From: Pseudoscleropodium purum
Taxonomy: Eukaryota; Streptophyta; Bryopsida; Hypnales; Brachytheciaceae
Length of the DNA: 64,000 bases
Direction of reading: 5' to 3'
Assembly: GCA_963969395.1 (NCBI GenBank)
Contig: OZ017797.1
Span: 10,912,001-10,976,000, forward strand
Shown here: piece by piece, positions 11,541 to 22,930 of the stretch
How the letters are laid out: every line of letters starts with the position of its first letter
How positions within the stretch are numbered: position 1 is the first letter of the stretch
Program-made: the position numbers and the translations under genes
Notes under the pieces: model-generated
Told to the model about the DNA's origin: nothing
Databases searched by the model: none
Seen by the model: only the letters and a program-made list of their open reading frames with translations

Positions 11541-13918
11541 AGCACCCTGGCCCGAATGACGATCCTAGCTTGTACCATTCTCATTGAAAACGTACCACGG
11601 TAAATTACTCGAGCTTCGATTGCCACAACGCCGTAAAAAATTTCAAAAAGTGAGAATTGTATTTGTTTTCTTCAGGGCGAATTGTTCCACATCACTGTTG
11701 CTAGCGTTGTTGACCATTTTCTCTTTTTTTAATTAATTGTTAACCATTTTGTTGTTGACCACTTGGAAGCACACAAAGTCAAGGGAGAAGGACCCGTTAT
11801 ATGGAGAAAGCGTGGGCCAGTTTGATACCTTGCTGTGTTTTCTCCTCCCGAAGGATCGTCGAAAGGGGGGGAGCGACTCCAGTGACTTGGAAATGGGTAT
11901 TATCTGGCCCACATGACCAATTCTTCGAAAATAATAATGCATGTTTATACTTTACAGGTTATGAATTCCGGGGACAGTTGTTGGTATTTTGGGGGAGAGA
12001 ATATGGCGAATGCACTGTTGATGAGATCGATCGGATAAGTGGACGGTGCTTTTTTCTCCTGGGCCGTCGAAATTACAGTCCCCAGTCCCCAGTGTCAAGC
12101 AAAAATATAAAGGTACTTTCATACCAGCACGCGGTCCGTCCGTCATCAGCAATAATACAGCAAGCGGAGACTAAGTCCCCGTTGCGACGCAATTATTCTA
12201 ACGCATCGAGGCTCTCGTGCAGGTTTGCATGTTTACATTTGACGAACTGGTGAGCCCAGTCGATCGATTCACCAATTGTAGAAAATTCTAGACATCGTCG
12301 AGGAGCTTCAATTTCGGCACAATTATTAGCGACGCGAATTGGATTCACGAGGCGCTGCCAATTAATTTTAATTTTATCACATTCCGTTACGTTGCGGTGC
12401 CTTGGATTCGAGGATGCAACGTTCATCCGAACCCTTGAGTGCCAATTCGATTCCCCGCAACCAGGGCCCACAACCAACATGATCGGTGCTATCGCGCGGC
12501 AGCTTGTCTAGATTTCCGCGGGGTGCATTATTCAAGCTTCTACTGTAGCTAGTACCGACTGCCTAGTGCAGATTTCTTGAACTTCAATCGCACTTGAACA
12601 GGGTTTCTCGTAATTTACCTCTGTAATGTCACCTTCTCTCTCTTCTCTCGGCATCAAGTTCTTGGCTATGGTGGGACGTCACCTATGTTTCCCCAAAATG
12701 GCACTCTACTGTTGGGGCCTAATTGCACCCTCTTTGCATTCTAAGGGAGTAAAACTGCGTAGGGAATGGAATTAGGGTGCAAAGGGCACTCAGTAGGATT
12801 AAAATTAATGAACCCTTGAAAATTTTTGAGGAACAGGGAGTAAATTTTTAAAGCCAGTTCTCTCCATGGTAACATTCTACTGTCACAATTTCTTTTTCTT
12901 TTCCTATGAATTCTGTTGTCATTCAGGTCTCCCAGGTGAGGTTGTGACAACATTATTACAGAGGCCTGAGACAGTGTAATTACTTTACGTTTAGGGTGCA
13001 TAAAGTAAGAAGTTCAGATGCTGATTACCGACAATTTAGCGGTGATTATGATTCCCTGTAGCCAATAGGTTCCAGTTGCTTCCCCCTAGACCAGGTCTAA
13101 GGAGTAGTTCACTTCCAGGTTCTCTGCTCAATAATTGTTGGACCCCAGCTCACAAGGAGCACCACGTGGGACCCTAGTACCGTCGTAAGCAGTTCCTCAG
13201 GATTACAGGATCCACCAATCCAAAAGAAATTAAATTAATATATTGGAATTGAAAAAAACAGGTACTCATCAACTTCACAATAATGCTGGCTGCATAATTA
13301 TAAGTTATATTGGGTCTGTGGCTGCGGCTGTTTGGACCCGGGCGCCGCTCTGTTGGCGGAATGTTAAATAAGTTAATATTTTGATAAGTTAAGCACTGGC
13401 TGCAACTGAAAGCGGGTTCCAAACTTCCAAATCGAGCCAACCCAGAGTCCCAGACATTGGTGGAAATGCATTTGTCGAATGAGCTTCCATGCCAGAGAAT
13501 CCTCGAGGCGCTCCAGAAGTCTTCCGTTGTGAGAGCGCCTTGGTTTGCTTTGCTTTGGTTTCGTTGGACCAGTTCCGTTTGGAGTTTGTGACGGACCACA
13601 GCTATTGTACCACAGTTTGTTACTGCACTGCACCGAGTGGAACTGTAGCTGCAACATGGGCTCTAGAAAAGGAAAGGAAAGGAAAGCCGGTGTCATGGTA
13701 GACCACGTTTCTAGTCTACTGGTAATCATACATTCGGAGCTTCTCAGCTTATTATTATAAGCTTGGAGGAGGGAAGTTCACACTAGTAAAGTCTAACGGT
13801 GGACTTAGAGTTGACTTCTAGAGGAAAAAGAATGTCCTCAAAGACAAGAAGAGTTTTACGGATCATCGGGGAGTGTGGTAGTAGGAAAATGAGTTCTACT
13901 TGTAGAAGTGCATTCCAT
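11541..13918. other. Mid-GC intergenic DNA without a recognisable gene
   Basis: Base composition is closer to genic DNA than the desert that follows. The open frames at 11801-12253 (plus), 12193-12480 (minus) and 13174-13599 (minus) show no domain, hydrophobic pattern or conserved motif that I recognise. GGGTGCA/TGCACCC phrases near 12722, 12773 and 12992 may be remains of a small element. It could hold the pectinesterase upstream region or decayed genes. Confidence 0.4.
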
Positions 13919-14096
13919 AATGGAGAAGGAACCCATAAATGTACTTTCTATATTTGGATATCAGTGAATACACTCATATATTAGAGAAAGAATATAAAAA
14001 TGTTTTCTATATCTAGATATCAATGAACACACCTATATATTGGAAAAGGAATATAAAAGTGTTTTCTATATTCTGGTATCGGTGAACACATGCATT
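13919..14096 (+). repeat. Tandem repeat, about 59 bp x 3
   Basis: Three head-to-tail units share GGAATATAAA..GT, TTTTCTATATCT and GATATCAATGAACACA blocks. The GATATC/GGTATC core recurs at 13957, 14016 and 14075, giving a period of 59. Units differ by a few substitutions. Confidence 0.8.
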
Positions 14097-14397
14097 GACA
14101 TATGTAAGGGAGGCCGAAGGTAGTAGTACCCCAAAATTGTCAAGCATAAATGTTCAATTTTTTTACATGTAGAGACATTGTAAAAATTGTGTATAAGGGA
14201 TTAGCAAATTGTACAGATAGATGTCCAAATAGAATTTGGATTCTTGATTGCTAGCTTGGAGAATATGCTTTGTAAATTGTTAAAATCAACATATAAGAGC
14301 ATAGGAGGCTTGCTCCTACAATGGAAAACAGATTTAGTAGCAAATAACGCATTAGGAATTTTGAAGCAATAGAAATTAATGCATGAATAGTAGCACC

Positions 14398-14499
14398 TTT
14401 AAATCATGGTTGTCATACTGGACAAGTTACTATTCATTTCATGTCTTGTAGGACGAGTTATTATTCATCAAATGTACCTTATGACAACCATGCTTTAAA
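14398..14499. mobile_element. 102-bp MITE/hairpin with 20-bp inverted termini
   Basis: The left end TTTAAATCATGGTTGTCATA and the right end (reverse complement) TTTAAAGCATGGTTGTCATA differ at one base. Inside are two direct imperfect copies of GACAAGTTACTATTCAT. No clear target duplication is visible. Confidence 0.65.
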
Positions 14500-14636
14500 T
14501 AACTACTTTAGTAATTACCCCAGCTCTAAATATGAGACTAATATTTTCAATTTTTCACATGCAAATTTGGTCTATCATTAAGCAAAAATTATGAGATTGT
14601 TTAGAGTACTTGAAAGTTTAAGGTACAACTTCAAGG

Positions 14637-14758
14637 CATTTTAGTGTGCTAATATAATTCCACAAATATTTTATACATTCAATTCCACAATTATTTTTTG
14701 CACTCAATGCTAGTACAAGAAAGTTTAAGGTATAAATTATATTAGTACACTAAAATGC
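14637..14758. repeat. Inverted repeat, 22-bp arms
   Basis: GCATTTTAGTGTGCTAATAT at the left is matched by its reverse complement at 14737-14758, with one mismatch and about 78 bases between. A direct repeat of AAAGTTTAAGGTA (14612 and 14721) overlaps it. Probably a small element or remnant. Confidence 0.5.
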
Positions 14759-15176
14759 ACTTTCAAAAAAACTAATTTCACATTAAACACTATTAAATTC
14801 ATCACACAATCCACCTTACATAGCTTGCAATTGTTGAGATGCAAATTTTTTTTATAAGTGCAAATCACAAATAACTCTAAATTATCAACACTTGTATGTT
14901 TAAATTTTCAATGATGAAAATCATGAAAACACTTTACTCTTTCTATTAGGACCATTTTCAAAGCAAATAGACAAGTGCGAGTTTTAGATTTCAAATGAAG
15001 TGAAATTGGCACTTTGCTCAAAGTTGGAAAATGAAGTAAAATTAGCAAGCTTTAGCAATTTAATCATCCACTAATGGACATATATGGCTTTGGAGATCTT
15101 TCAACAATCAAATATGTACCTTTCTTATTGAAAAATGAAAGTTTTCAATGAGTAACCTTCAAAACCAACCAAAAGA

Positions 15177-15451
15177 CATTAGAAGAGTTTTGGGGGGTCC
15201 AGAAGCCTGTTTCGAGCATGTTCCCTCGTAGTTGTTCCCCGCAGCGAGGGGAACGGCCCACTGTCAGAATTTTTTTTTTCATATAAAAAATAAATAAATA
15301 ATAAATAAAATAGTCTCCAAATGCAAAAAAAAAAATGATCAATGACGTGGTAGGGGCTCGGCCATGTTAGACCGCTACATCGAACCTATTTCTTGCGTTC
15401 ACAGGCTGTGATAACTCGCAGGCATTCAAAGGCCCCAACAAGCTTCTAATG
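15177..15451. mobile_element. CATT/AATG-terminal TIR element, copy 1
   Basis: Ends are CATTAGAAGAGTTTTGGGG at the left and, reverse-complemented, CATTAGAAGCTTGTTGGGG at the right. The left subterminal part has GGTCCAGAAGC and a perfect hairpin, GTTCCCC-GCAGCGA-GGGGAAC. The interior is an A/T-rich tract followed by ATGACGTGG...GCTCGGCCA and AGGCTGTGATAACTCGCAGG. It shares all these blocks with 21143-21443 and a subset with 61171-61441. No coding capacity. Confidence 0.75.
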
Positions 15452-16901
15452 AAATTTTAAATAGACAAAGCAATATAAGTATTTAACTACCACGACCAAA
15501 ATGAATCTGAAATTTCAAATCAACTATTGGTTGGGCATTTAAGGATTAATATTCCTAATTCCTATGAGTGAAAATGACAAATATAGTTTGAAATTAAATA
15601 TCTTTCACTACATACACCTAAATCATATGTGGTGAATGTCTTAGATTGTGACATGTGTAACAATTTAAACATTATAAATTTCCAATTTTTTTTAATCTTG
15701 AAAGCAAGTTTTTTTAAAATAAGACGTCTTGGCCCCATATGTATCAATTGTGTAAATCTTTCACTGTTCACACTCCCTCCTCGATGGCTTTCTTATAGTA
15801 TCCATAACTTAACCATCCACCTATAATCAAACTAAATAACTCTTACTAAATAACTCTTCTAGCTATTTTTCTAATTTTCTAATTTTATTCAAATAAAAAA
15901 ATTAATATAAGGATTATTTTGTATTTGAAATTTTTCTTGCAATGAATTTTTGAAAAGTTTTTACTTTTTACTTAGAATATTTTTTAAGCTAAATCATCCT
16001 AGGTTTGATTAAATAAGTAGCTATCTTAAGTTATTAACTAGTTCATTATTTTTAGATTAAATTTTAAGATTTTCATACTCAATATTTTTCAAAAAAACTT
16101 GATTAAAATTTAAATACCTTATGTTAACAATATTGAAAACTATAAGAAATCTGCCTCTTGGGATGTTAGTAGTGAATAAGCATGTTTTTTTAATAGGAGC
16201 ATAAAGATGGAATTTTGGCCATGGGAGAAAGAATTGAGTTGGATGTTCCAAAAAATGTTAGATGTCCCTAGCAAAATAAGTTGATGTCTTGTACGACAGT
16301 GATGTTTTGGAAGTTTTAAAAAAAAACTATTGCATTGTGTACAATGTCCAAGAAAACCTAGAATTACCATGTTGACAAGGGATTTTGGTTTAATTCAAGT
16401 AAGTTAGTGAAAGTTATTGTAGATTGACATATAATATTGACCAGATGAAAAAACATAGGAAAAGGGCATCCATGTGGCATGCTTTATAAAAAAAATGGAT
16501 GGATAGATACTATGGATGAAAAGAGAAGAGTTCTTTATACATATGGGGTGCCAATAGGAAATACAACCATATGGGATATGTAAAATAAGAATTTTGTTCA
16601 AAGTAGACTATTTAAAAAAAAAAATGTCTAAAACAACATTGAGATGTATAATGGTCACATTTCCATCTTCTAATAATCACATATTCTTTGTCTAACCATA
16701 GATAGACAATGGCTTTCAGTATAAATATGACCTTTCTACCCTTCATTTTCACTAAATGTCCATAAAGTAATTACTTCACTTTGCCATCAAAAATTCTCTT
16801 TGATAGTAGATGATGAATTCTTGTGGAATTTGGCATTCAATTTTTCCTATTCATATTTTCACTTTCTTTTTAAATAATCATTTTGTGCCAACCTTGCCCT
16901 A
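15452..16901. other. AT-rich desert
   Basis: No gene is visible. It is mostly low-complexity A/T sequence. Short open frames on both strands are chance. Confidence 0.5.
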
Positions 16902-17099
16902 TAGGTATGGAATGCACCAATTGATCTCTTAGAAAATCACTAGACATCTAAGTTGACGTTGCTAAAAACAACATTAAAATTCTCAAATGGCCACATCATA
17001 TGGGTATGGAATGCACCAATTGATTTCTTAGAAAATCACTAGACATCTAAGTTGATGTTGCTAAAAATAACATTAAAATTCTCAAATGGCCACATCAAA
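16902..17099 (+). repeat. Tandem duplication, 99 bp x 2
   Basis: The unit begins GGTATGGAATGCACCAATTG at 16904 and again at 17003. It runs through TTAGAAAATCACTAGACATC to CAAATGGCCACATCA. The two copies differ at only a few positions, so the duplication is recent. Confidence 0.85.
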
Positions 17100-18870
17100 T
17101 GCCACATCATTTCTAGGTTGAGTGAAAAAAATCTTATGTGGCACTACCCACTTGTGTGGTGCTTGCACGAAGGTGATGTGAGTGCCACATGGCACACTTT
17201 TGGCACCTTCTTTGACCATGTTTGTATAGACATCATACTAAAAACATGAAGCATTTCCTCAAATTTTTACATATTTTGGTTACATCGGTTTAGACGGAGT
17301 TTGTTGAACATCTATAGGAGTAAGCATTATGTTAGAAAAAATGTATTTCACGTTAATGAGCTTGTAAAAAAAACTATGGGTTTCTTCTAATGGAATCATA
17401 GACATTGATTGAATATAGGCATGACCCTTAGAGTCACTTCAAAGAATATATTTCTCACTTAAGAATATTATTTATCTAAATTTTTATCTACATTGAATAT
17501 CAAAAAATTTGTGTAATATTGAGACATTTGTTATAGTTGAGATAAACTAGCCTTATTCCGTTTGGCACCCAATTCTACCACCTATAACTTACTGCCATCA
17601 CCATTGCCCTTCATTACTTGGCTTGAGGCTAGTGTTGAATGGATCAAGAAATTTAGGCCTTTAGCATAAAGTGACAATCATAATCCATTGAATATTCCTT
17701 GGGTATGTGAGATTGATTTTGGATTAAATATTTCTAATTTAATCCTAGAAAGATGTAGCCTCTATGACAAAGATAGTCACAAAATACCCTAATTATTGGA
17801 TTCATTGGTGCATTCTTTGTTTCTAAATTTAACAAGAAAGTTGTTCATTGAACTTTTTAGGTCTGCAATGTCCTTCTAAGATTGGGGCATTGAATAATCA
17901 ACAAGCATCTTATTTTGACTAGTGTCCATTGTGAATGCATTTCAAAGTATTTTGGATCGCTTTAAGAATGTTTGTTGTTTAGATAAGGGTAGAGAGTAAT
18001 ATTTTTTTATCATTATCAAGAAGTAGCCAATTGTTTTTTCAATACTTGTGTGATATTTGTATGATATTTGGTTCCAAGTTCATAGGTTCAATTTGAATTC
18101 ACCAAATTGCATTTTGATGGCTGCAACTTAGGGGGCTTGTATCTCCTTCATCCAATGTTTGTTTTCAATTAAATTTGTTGGATTATATTTCCCTTGAAGT
18201 CTAGATATTTTGTTAAAATTTTCATGCCAATCTAAAGTGTTTTGAATGTTTAAGAGCAATTCAAAGTTCAAAATATAAACATTTTTGGATTATGGTGAAC
18301 TTCGGTTGCTTGTTTCTTCTTCATAGAGTGTTTGTTTTCAATAAATAAAATTGGAGAAAGTTGTGCATACTAGTCTAGTTTATGTAGTTAAAATTTCATA
18401 TCAATCTAAGAAGTCATAAGTGTCTAAGAAACATTTCGGTAGAAGGAGGCTTAGACTAAGATGGGTTTTCTCCAATGTTTTTTTTGCTAACTATTTTTTG
18501 AAATTTCAAAACCATTTTGTAGAAACAAATGAGTTATTTGAATGATATTTTCTTTCACCAATGTGTTTGTATATTGGTTTTGTGAACCACTAAATAGTTT
18601 AAAGTTTTTTCATTCATATGAGTAGGTTAGTTGAAACCAAATTCCACCCTCCAAATATGTTTCAATCTATGAAAATTTCAGCACCCTTTTCCACCATTCA
18701 AATCATTGTAATCTTGCAATCTATATAGCTAACCAAATGACTCCAAATTTGATTCATGTCATTTGTACATCACATACACTGCAAGATTGTATGGTTGAGA
18801 TTTCTACACCTTAGTGACATTTATCAGACCTGTAACAATTCAAATGCAATGATGTTCTTAAACCTCCAAA
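17100..18870. other. AT-rich desert
   Basis: No gene or clear repeat. Recurrent weak phrases (AAATTTCA..CCAATCTA, TTTGTTTTCAATTAAAT near 18160 and 18330) suggest diverged duplicates about 170 bases apart. Confidence 0.4.
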
Positions 18871-18879
18871 AGGCCTCAA

Positions 18880-19232
18880 AAGTCACTTTCAGAGCAGACT
18901 ACTACCAAGTACCCTTTAGATGAAAAATGCTTCTTATCAATGCCAATAGGATCACCGAGGGCAACTAAGTTACTTCACTTTCAGCTACTGTACCCATAAA
19001 TGACGCCTCAGACATTTTGTGTTTGTAGTTATAAAATTGGAACAAAAACATGGCCCTCAAAGTCAGTCCCAACAATAGTCCGAGGATTGTATCCATGTAC
19101 TGTAGCTTTTTCAACAACTTCTAGTTGTTGTACTTCAAGCGCAGATATCGGATACGCGCAAAGGCTCCACCAGGTTGCAAACTCTGTCATTGATAAGATA
19201 TTGTACTTGGAAATTGGAATCAGGAATTTAAC
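18880..19232 (-). pseudogene. Gene remnant with exon-like segments, unrecognised
   Basis: On the minus strand a TTTTCAG acceptor at 19233 opens a 67-codon frame (19232-19029) with ordinary protein composition (FATWWSLCAYPISALEV, then TVHGYNPRTIVGTDF, ending FVPIL then TAA). After several stops the same frame reopens at about 18970-18880 as VALGDPIGIDKKHFSSKGYL and then VVVCSESDF. GC is clearly higher than in the flanks. It looks like one or two exons of a real gene, captured or left behind. I do not recognise the family, and no ATG start or neighbouring exons were found. Confidence 0.35.
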
Positions 19233-20259
19233 CTGAAAACACTTTCAAAGATGCAAAAGGAGTCTACCTGAAGAAAAGGAAAATTATGTCCTTCGTTGTA
19301 CCATCATATACAGTACAAAAGAGTGGTCTACAAAATGTCTTGTACACTTGCAAAAATTCTCGTATTGAATCGAGAATTTAGATTTCTGTTTTTGTCCAAT
19401 TTTGGACATGTCTAGGTACAAGTAGTATGGTAACTACACTTGGGTGAAATGATTTTTCAAAAATTTTGAATAAAACTTAGATATTTTCTTAAATTTAGTT
19501 TGTATTTATTGGCAAAAATGAAGATTTCAGCACAAGTACTCAAATTTTGAAGATTCTTTAGTAAGTAGAATGAGAATTCTTTTTGGAATTCTAAAGTAGG
19601 AAATTTATGAATTTTAAAGTTTTATTGTGTAAAATACTACTAACAGTTGTTGTATAGTGGCCTATAATAATAGATTTTCATGTCTGTATGTTTGTATATA
19701 AACGCTTCTATTTTCAAACACAATCTTTCACAATTTTATATACAATTCTTGCATCATTGCATTCTTATGTAGTCCTGATTATGCATACCAAATTTCAACT
19801 TAAAAAAGTTAAAACTATTTTTTGTAGATTTTTTACATTAAATTTCATGATATTCCATGATAATTGATTGAGAGCTGTCAATGATGAATTTTCAAAATTT
19901 AGTTGCACATACATGTTGGAATTGTCCATAAGGACATCTTTCCTTTAGGAAAAAATTGCAAGAAAATTTTGAAATTCATGCAATTGAGTTCAATGTTGTA
20001 GTGTCCCCCATCCAAATTATGTTAAATAGATTTCTATGTATTGCAACTAGGTTAACAAATTGTTGATAGTAACATTTAGATTGCAAGATTATAACATTTG
20101 AAGTGAAGAAAAAGATAATTTTACAAACTCTTAAGCATAGTCAAGAAACTTTAAATTCTGTTGGCTTAAAGTTTTGCAGTAGAGAGACTCAAGTTCCTTT
20201 TCTTATATTGCACAATTGACTTGAGAATCTATATGGGTATAGGGGTTAACCAAATTTTT

Positions 20260-21142
20260 TATTCATTTTTATAATTGAAACCCCATTAAACCCTAAACGC
20301 CTAAACTGTATTTTTTGGCAACATAGAAATTTTGGGCAACTCACCACGAATGGAGTTTTTATTTTTTTTTGCTGAAATTTTTATACAATATGTGCCCAAG
20401 GAGTAGCTTTAAGGCCCAACAATTTTCATAACTTTTGACTACATAGTTAAAAAGTTATTGTATGATATGTACTTTTCTATGGTTGATGGGCAGCTTGGAT
20501 AGCAAAAAAACTTCTTCAAAAATCATTTTTTTTAGAAATTAAAATTTGAAATTGATTCTGTAGATTTATATATACTTGGAAAGCTTTGAATCATTCCATT
20601 TTGATCAATGAGTCAAAAGTTATGAGGAGTTTTAGTTTGTAGGAGTTTGCGGATTGTCATTGGATTTCTACTCTAAAATAAATTTTGAAGTCCTCTATTT
20701 AACTCAATTTTCAATATTTTTGGAAAAAAAATAAAAACATAGGGTGAAGATTGTTTATTACAACATTACAACCATTGGAATTGGCATTTTTCAATTCCAT
20801 AACTAAATTGTTAATAATTTAGTACTTTGAATCATTCTCAATTCCTTTCTACTTATCATTTCTTTTTCCTATATGTTGTATGATTCCAAATGATTTGAAA
20901 ATTTTTAAGCATGTACCCAACTTGATTTGAAAAATTAATCTACAGAGTAACAACCATTTTGGACATTTTTTCATACAAACAAGACCTTCTGAAGTGCAGC
21001 TGCCCAGATTTTTGTAGGGCCAAAAAATAGAAGTTTATGACTTCAAATGCTAATATCTTGCAATCTACATGGTAGAAATTTCTGAAATTTTTTCCACATA
21101 TTCTCAAACAAGTTTACTACAAAATTCTACGGTTACATGTGT
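20260..21142 (+). repeat. Dispersed repeat (about 1.2 kb), copy A
   Basis: This AT-rich non-coding sequence recurs as copy B at 24660-25195 and inverted as copy C at 30890-31860. Shared blocks include CAATTTTCAATATTTTTGGA, GCATTTTTCAATTCCATAAC, CAAATGATTTGAAAATTTTT and ACCATTTTGGACATTTTTTC. Copy A continues after a nested element, at 21444-21545 (GGTACTTGTACTACACATGG). No ORF is conserved between copies. Confidence 0.7.
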
Positions 21143-21443
21143 CATTAGAACAGTTTTGGGGGGTCCAGAAGCTTGTTTCAGGCCTATTCCCCCGTAGTTG
21201 TTCCCTGCAGCGAGGGGAACAGCCCGTTGTCAAAAAAAAATTTCACAAATAAAATAAAATAATAAAAAAAAGTAAAAATTAAAAATTTTAGTCTCCAAAT
21301 GAAAAAATAAAAATAAAAATAAAAATTTGGTCAATGACGTGGCAAGGTCTCAGCCACATTAGACCACTACACTAAACTTGTTTCCTGCTTTCGCAGGCTG
21401 TGATAACTCGCAGGCATCCAAAGGCCCGAAAAATTTTCTAATG
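21143..21443. mobile_element. CATT/AATG-terminal TIR element, copy 2, nested in repeat A
   Basis: Same family as 15177-15451: left end CATTAGAACAGTTTTGGGG, right end ...TTTTCTAATG, the GGTCCAGAAGC block, the GTTCCCTGCAGCGAGGGGAA hairpin, then ATGACGTGGCA and AGGCTGTGATAACTCGCAGG. Copies B and C of the host repeat lack it. Joining the flanks (GTGT and CCAAAAATG) matches the empty site in copy C (GTATTCAAAAATG), so no target duplication was made. Confidence 0.8.
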
Positions 21444-21760
21444 CCAAAAATGGTTTTTTTCCAAAACTTGGTACTTGTACTACACATGGCAGTTTAGGAA
21501 TGGTTTTGGTGAAAACATAGTCAAAATCATTTAGGGGTTAAGGAGGTGGAGTTAGGCAACAATATGAAAAGGACATTGTTCATAACTTTAATATGGAATT
21601 AAAAAATGTTACCCCTATACTTGCCCAAAATTCTTTAAAATCCATTGTAAGACTTTGAGCCTTTTTAATTAATTAATAATACATACTAAATTGATCCTCT
21701 ATATAAGTAGGATATTGAAGATTTTTAACACATACAACATTATAACATGTAAAAAATAAT

Positions 21761-22487
21761 GAGTAGTTGCAAGAAACACTTGTCCTATTTCTTATCCCCT
21801 TGGTCTTAGACAAGTAGTTTTTGGCTCATAACTTTTGCGTTGTATGTCCATTTTTTATGAAATTTGAAAGAAAGGAACATATATTAGTTTTAAACATTCA
21901 CAATTTTTCCAATATTTTAAAGTTTAGAAACTATTTTAAAATTGCCTCCAATTGGATGTCTACCTTGGTCATTTTAGGGGATTTTAGTACTATTTCCAAT
22001 CCAAAAATATGAATTTGAAAGTCAAAATTGAGATACAAGGAATAACACTAATATTACACAAATCTATAAGAGATTTTTTTTAAATAGCAAATTGTCCACC
22101 TTCCACATTTGCTCAGAGTGCACTACCTAGGTATACATGTAGAGAACACAATTTTTATTTGCCAAAAACAAAAAATGGTTGAAAAAGAGCATCTTCAACT
22201 TTGAAAAAATGAAATTTTTTCCTTTGAATTCTTTGAATTTTTTTACTATTTTCTAAAAATCAAATTCAAAAGTATTTATTTTCTTGCATTTTTCTAGGCC
22301 TCTTTTGTTGTGCATAACTTTTAGAGATAAGTTTTTCTAGGGCTAAATTTTTACAAATATACTATTTTGAATGCTTTACAAATTATCCATATTTTTCTTT
22401 TTTTTTAAAATTTATTTCAAAAGTCATAGTACTCTGGTATTAAGGCCATTTTGTCCCAAAATTGACAAGAGTTTTTTGCAACTACCC
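21761..22487. mobile_element. GGGTRRTTGC-family TIR element, 727 bp
   Basis: The left end GAGTAGTTGCAAGAAACACT and right end (reverse complement) GGGTAGTTGCAAAAAACTCT are inverted. TAAT flanks both sides (21757-21760 and 22488-22491) as a 4-bp target duplication. Its left subterminal sequence (CTTGTCCTATTTCTTATCCC) matches, inverted, the right end of 38032-38806, and its right end matches that element's left end. No transposase is encoded. Confidence 0.7.
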
Positions 22488-22605
22488 TAATATATATTTA
22501 ACTTATCAATTTTGAGGTTGTTAACAATAGTATGTATTCTAATTTATGTTATTATAACACATAATGAGGTAAATTTAGAAGGGTTGCTATTATATTAGCC
22601 TGGGA

Positions 22606-22930
22606 TTACCATTCCATGAGCCTAAAAGACAATGTACCTATATTATAGGTATCTATATTATTGAAACTTTGCATGATTTAGTGTAACTATGTTACAGATA
22701 CCTATATTATAAGCATGTGTATATATATGCTTAAAATTTTCAAATTAAATTAAATTTTTTTGAAACACATGGACAATTTCCATTGACAGGGGAAACAATA
22801 CAATAGACTAGAGGTAAAGCCTTGGTATACATGTTTAAATTATAAGTACCTTCAATGGTTGTAGAATATCTAATAATATATATGCTTAAGGCTCACATGC
22901 TCACATTTTGATGCTTGCACACTAGCATCA
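22606..22930 (+). repeat. Dispersed repeat with ATGTTATAAGTAC motifs, copy 1
   Basis: Blocks such as GAGCCTAAAAG, TACCTATATTATAGGTA, TACCTTCAATGGTTGTAG and GCTCACATGCT...CTAGCATCATTGG recur in the same order near 27430-27700 and 38810-38995. Non-coding. Confidence 0.55.

Noticed and set aside
11801..12253. 150-codon plus-strand ORF
   Set aside because: Has an ATG, but no recognisable motif, no sign of splicing and no neighbouring support; kept only as part of the intergenic description.
12430..12475. T-arm-like ATTCGATTCCCCGC sequence
   Set aside because: No acceptor stem, D-arm or anticodon arm can be folded around it, so it is not a tRNA.
15240..15315. Hairpin plus T tract resembling a bacterial rho-independent terminator
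   Set aside because: It is the conserved subterminal hairpin of a transposable element in a plant nuclear context.
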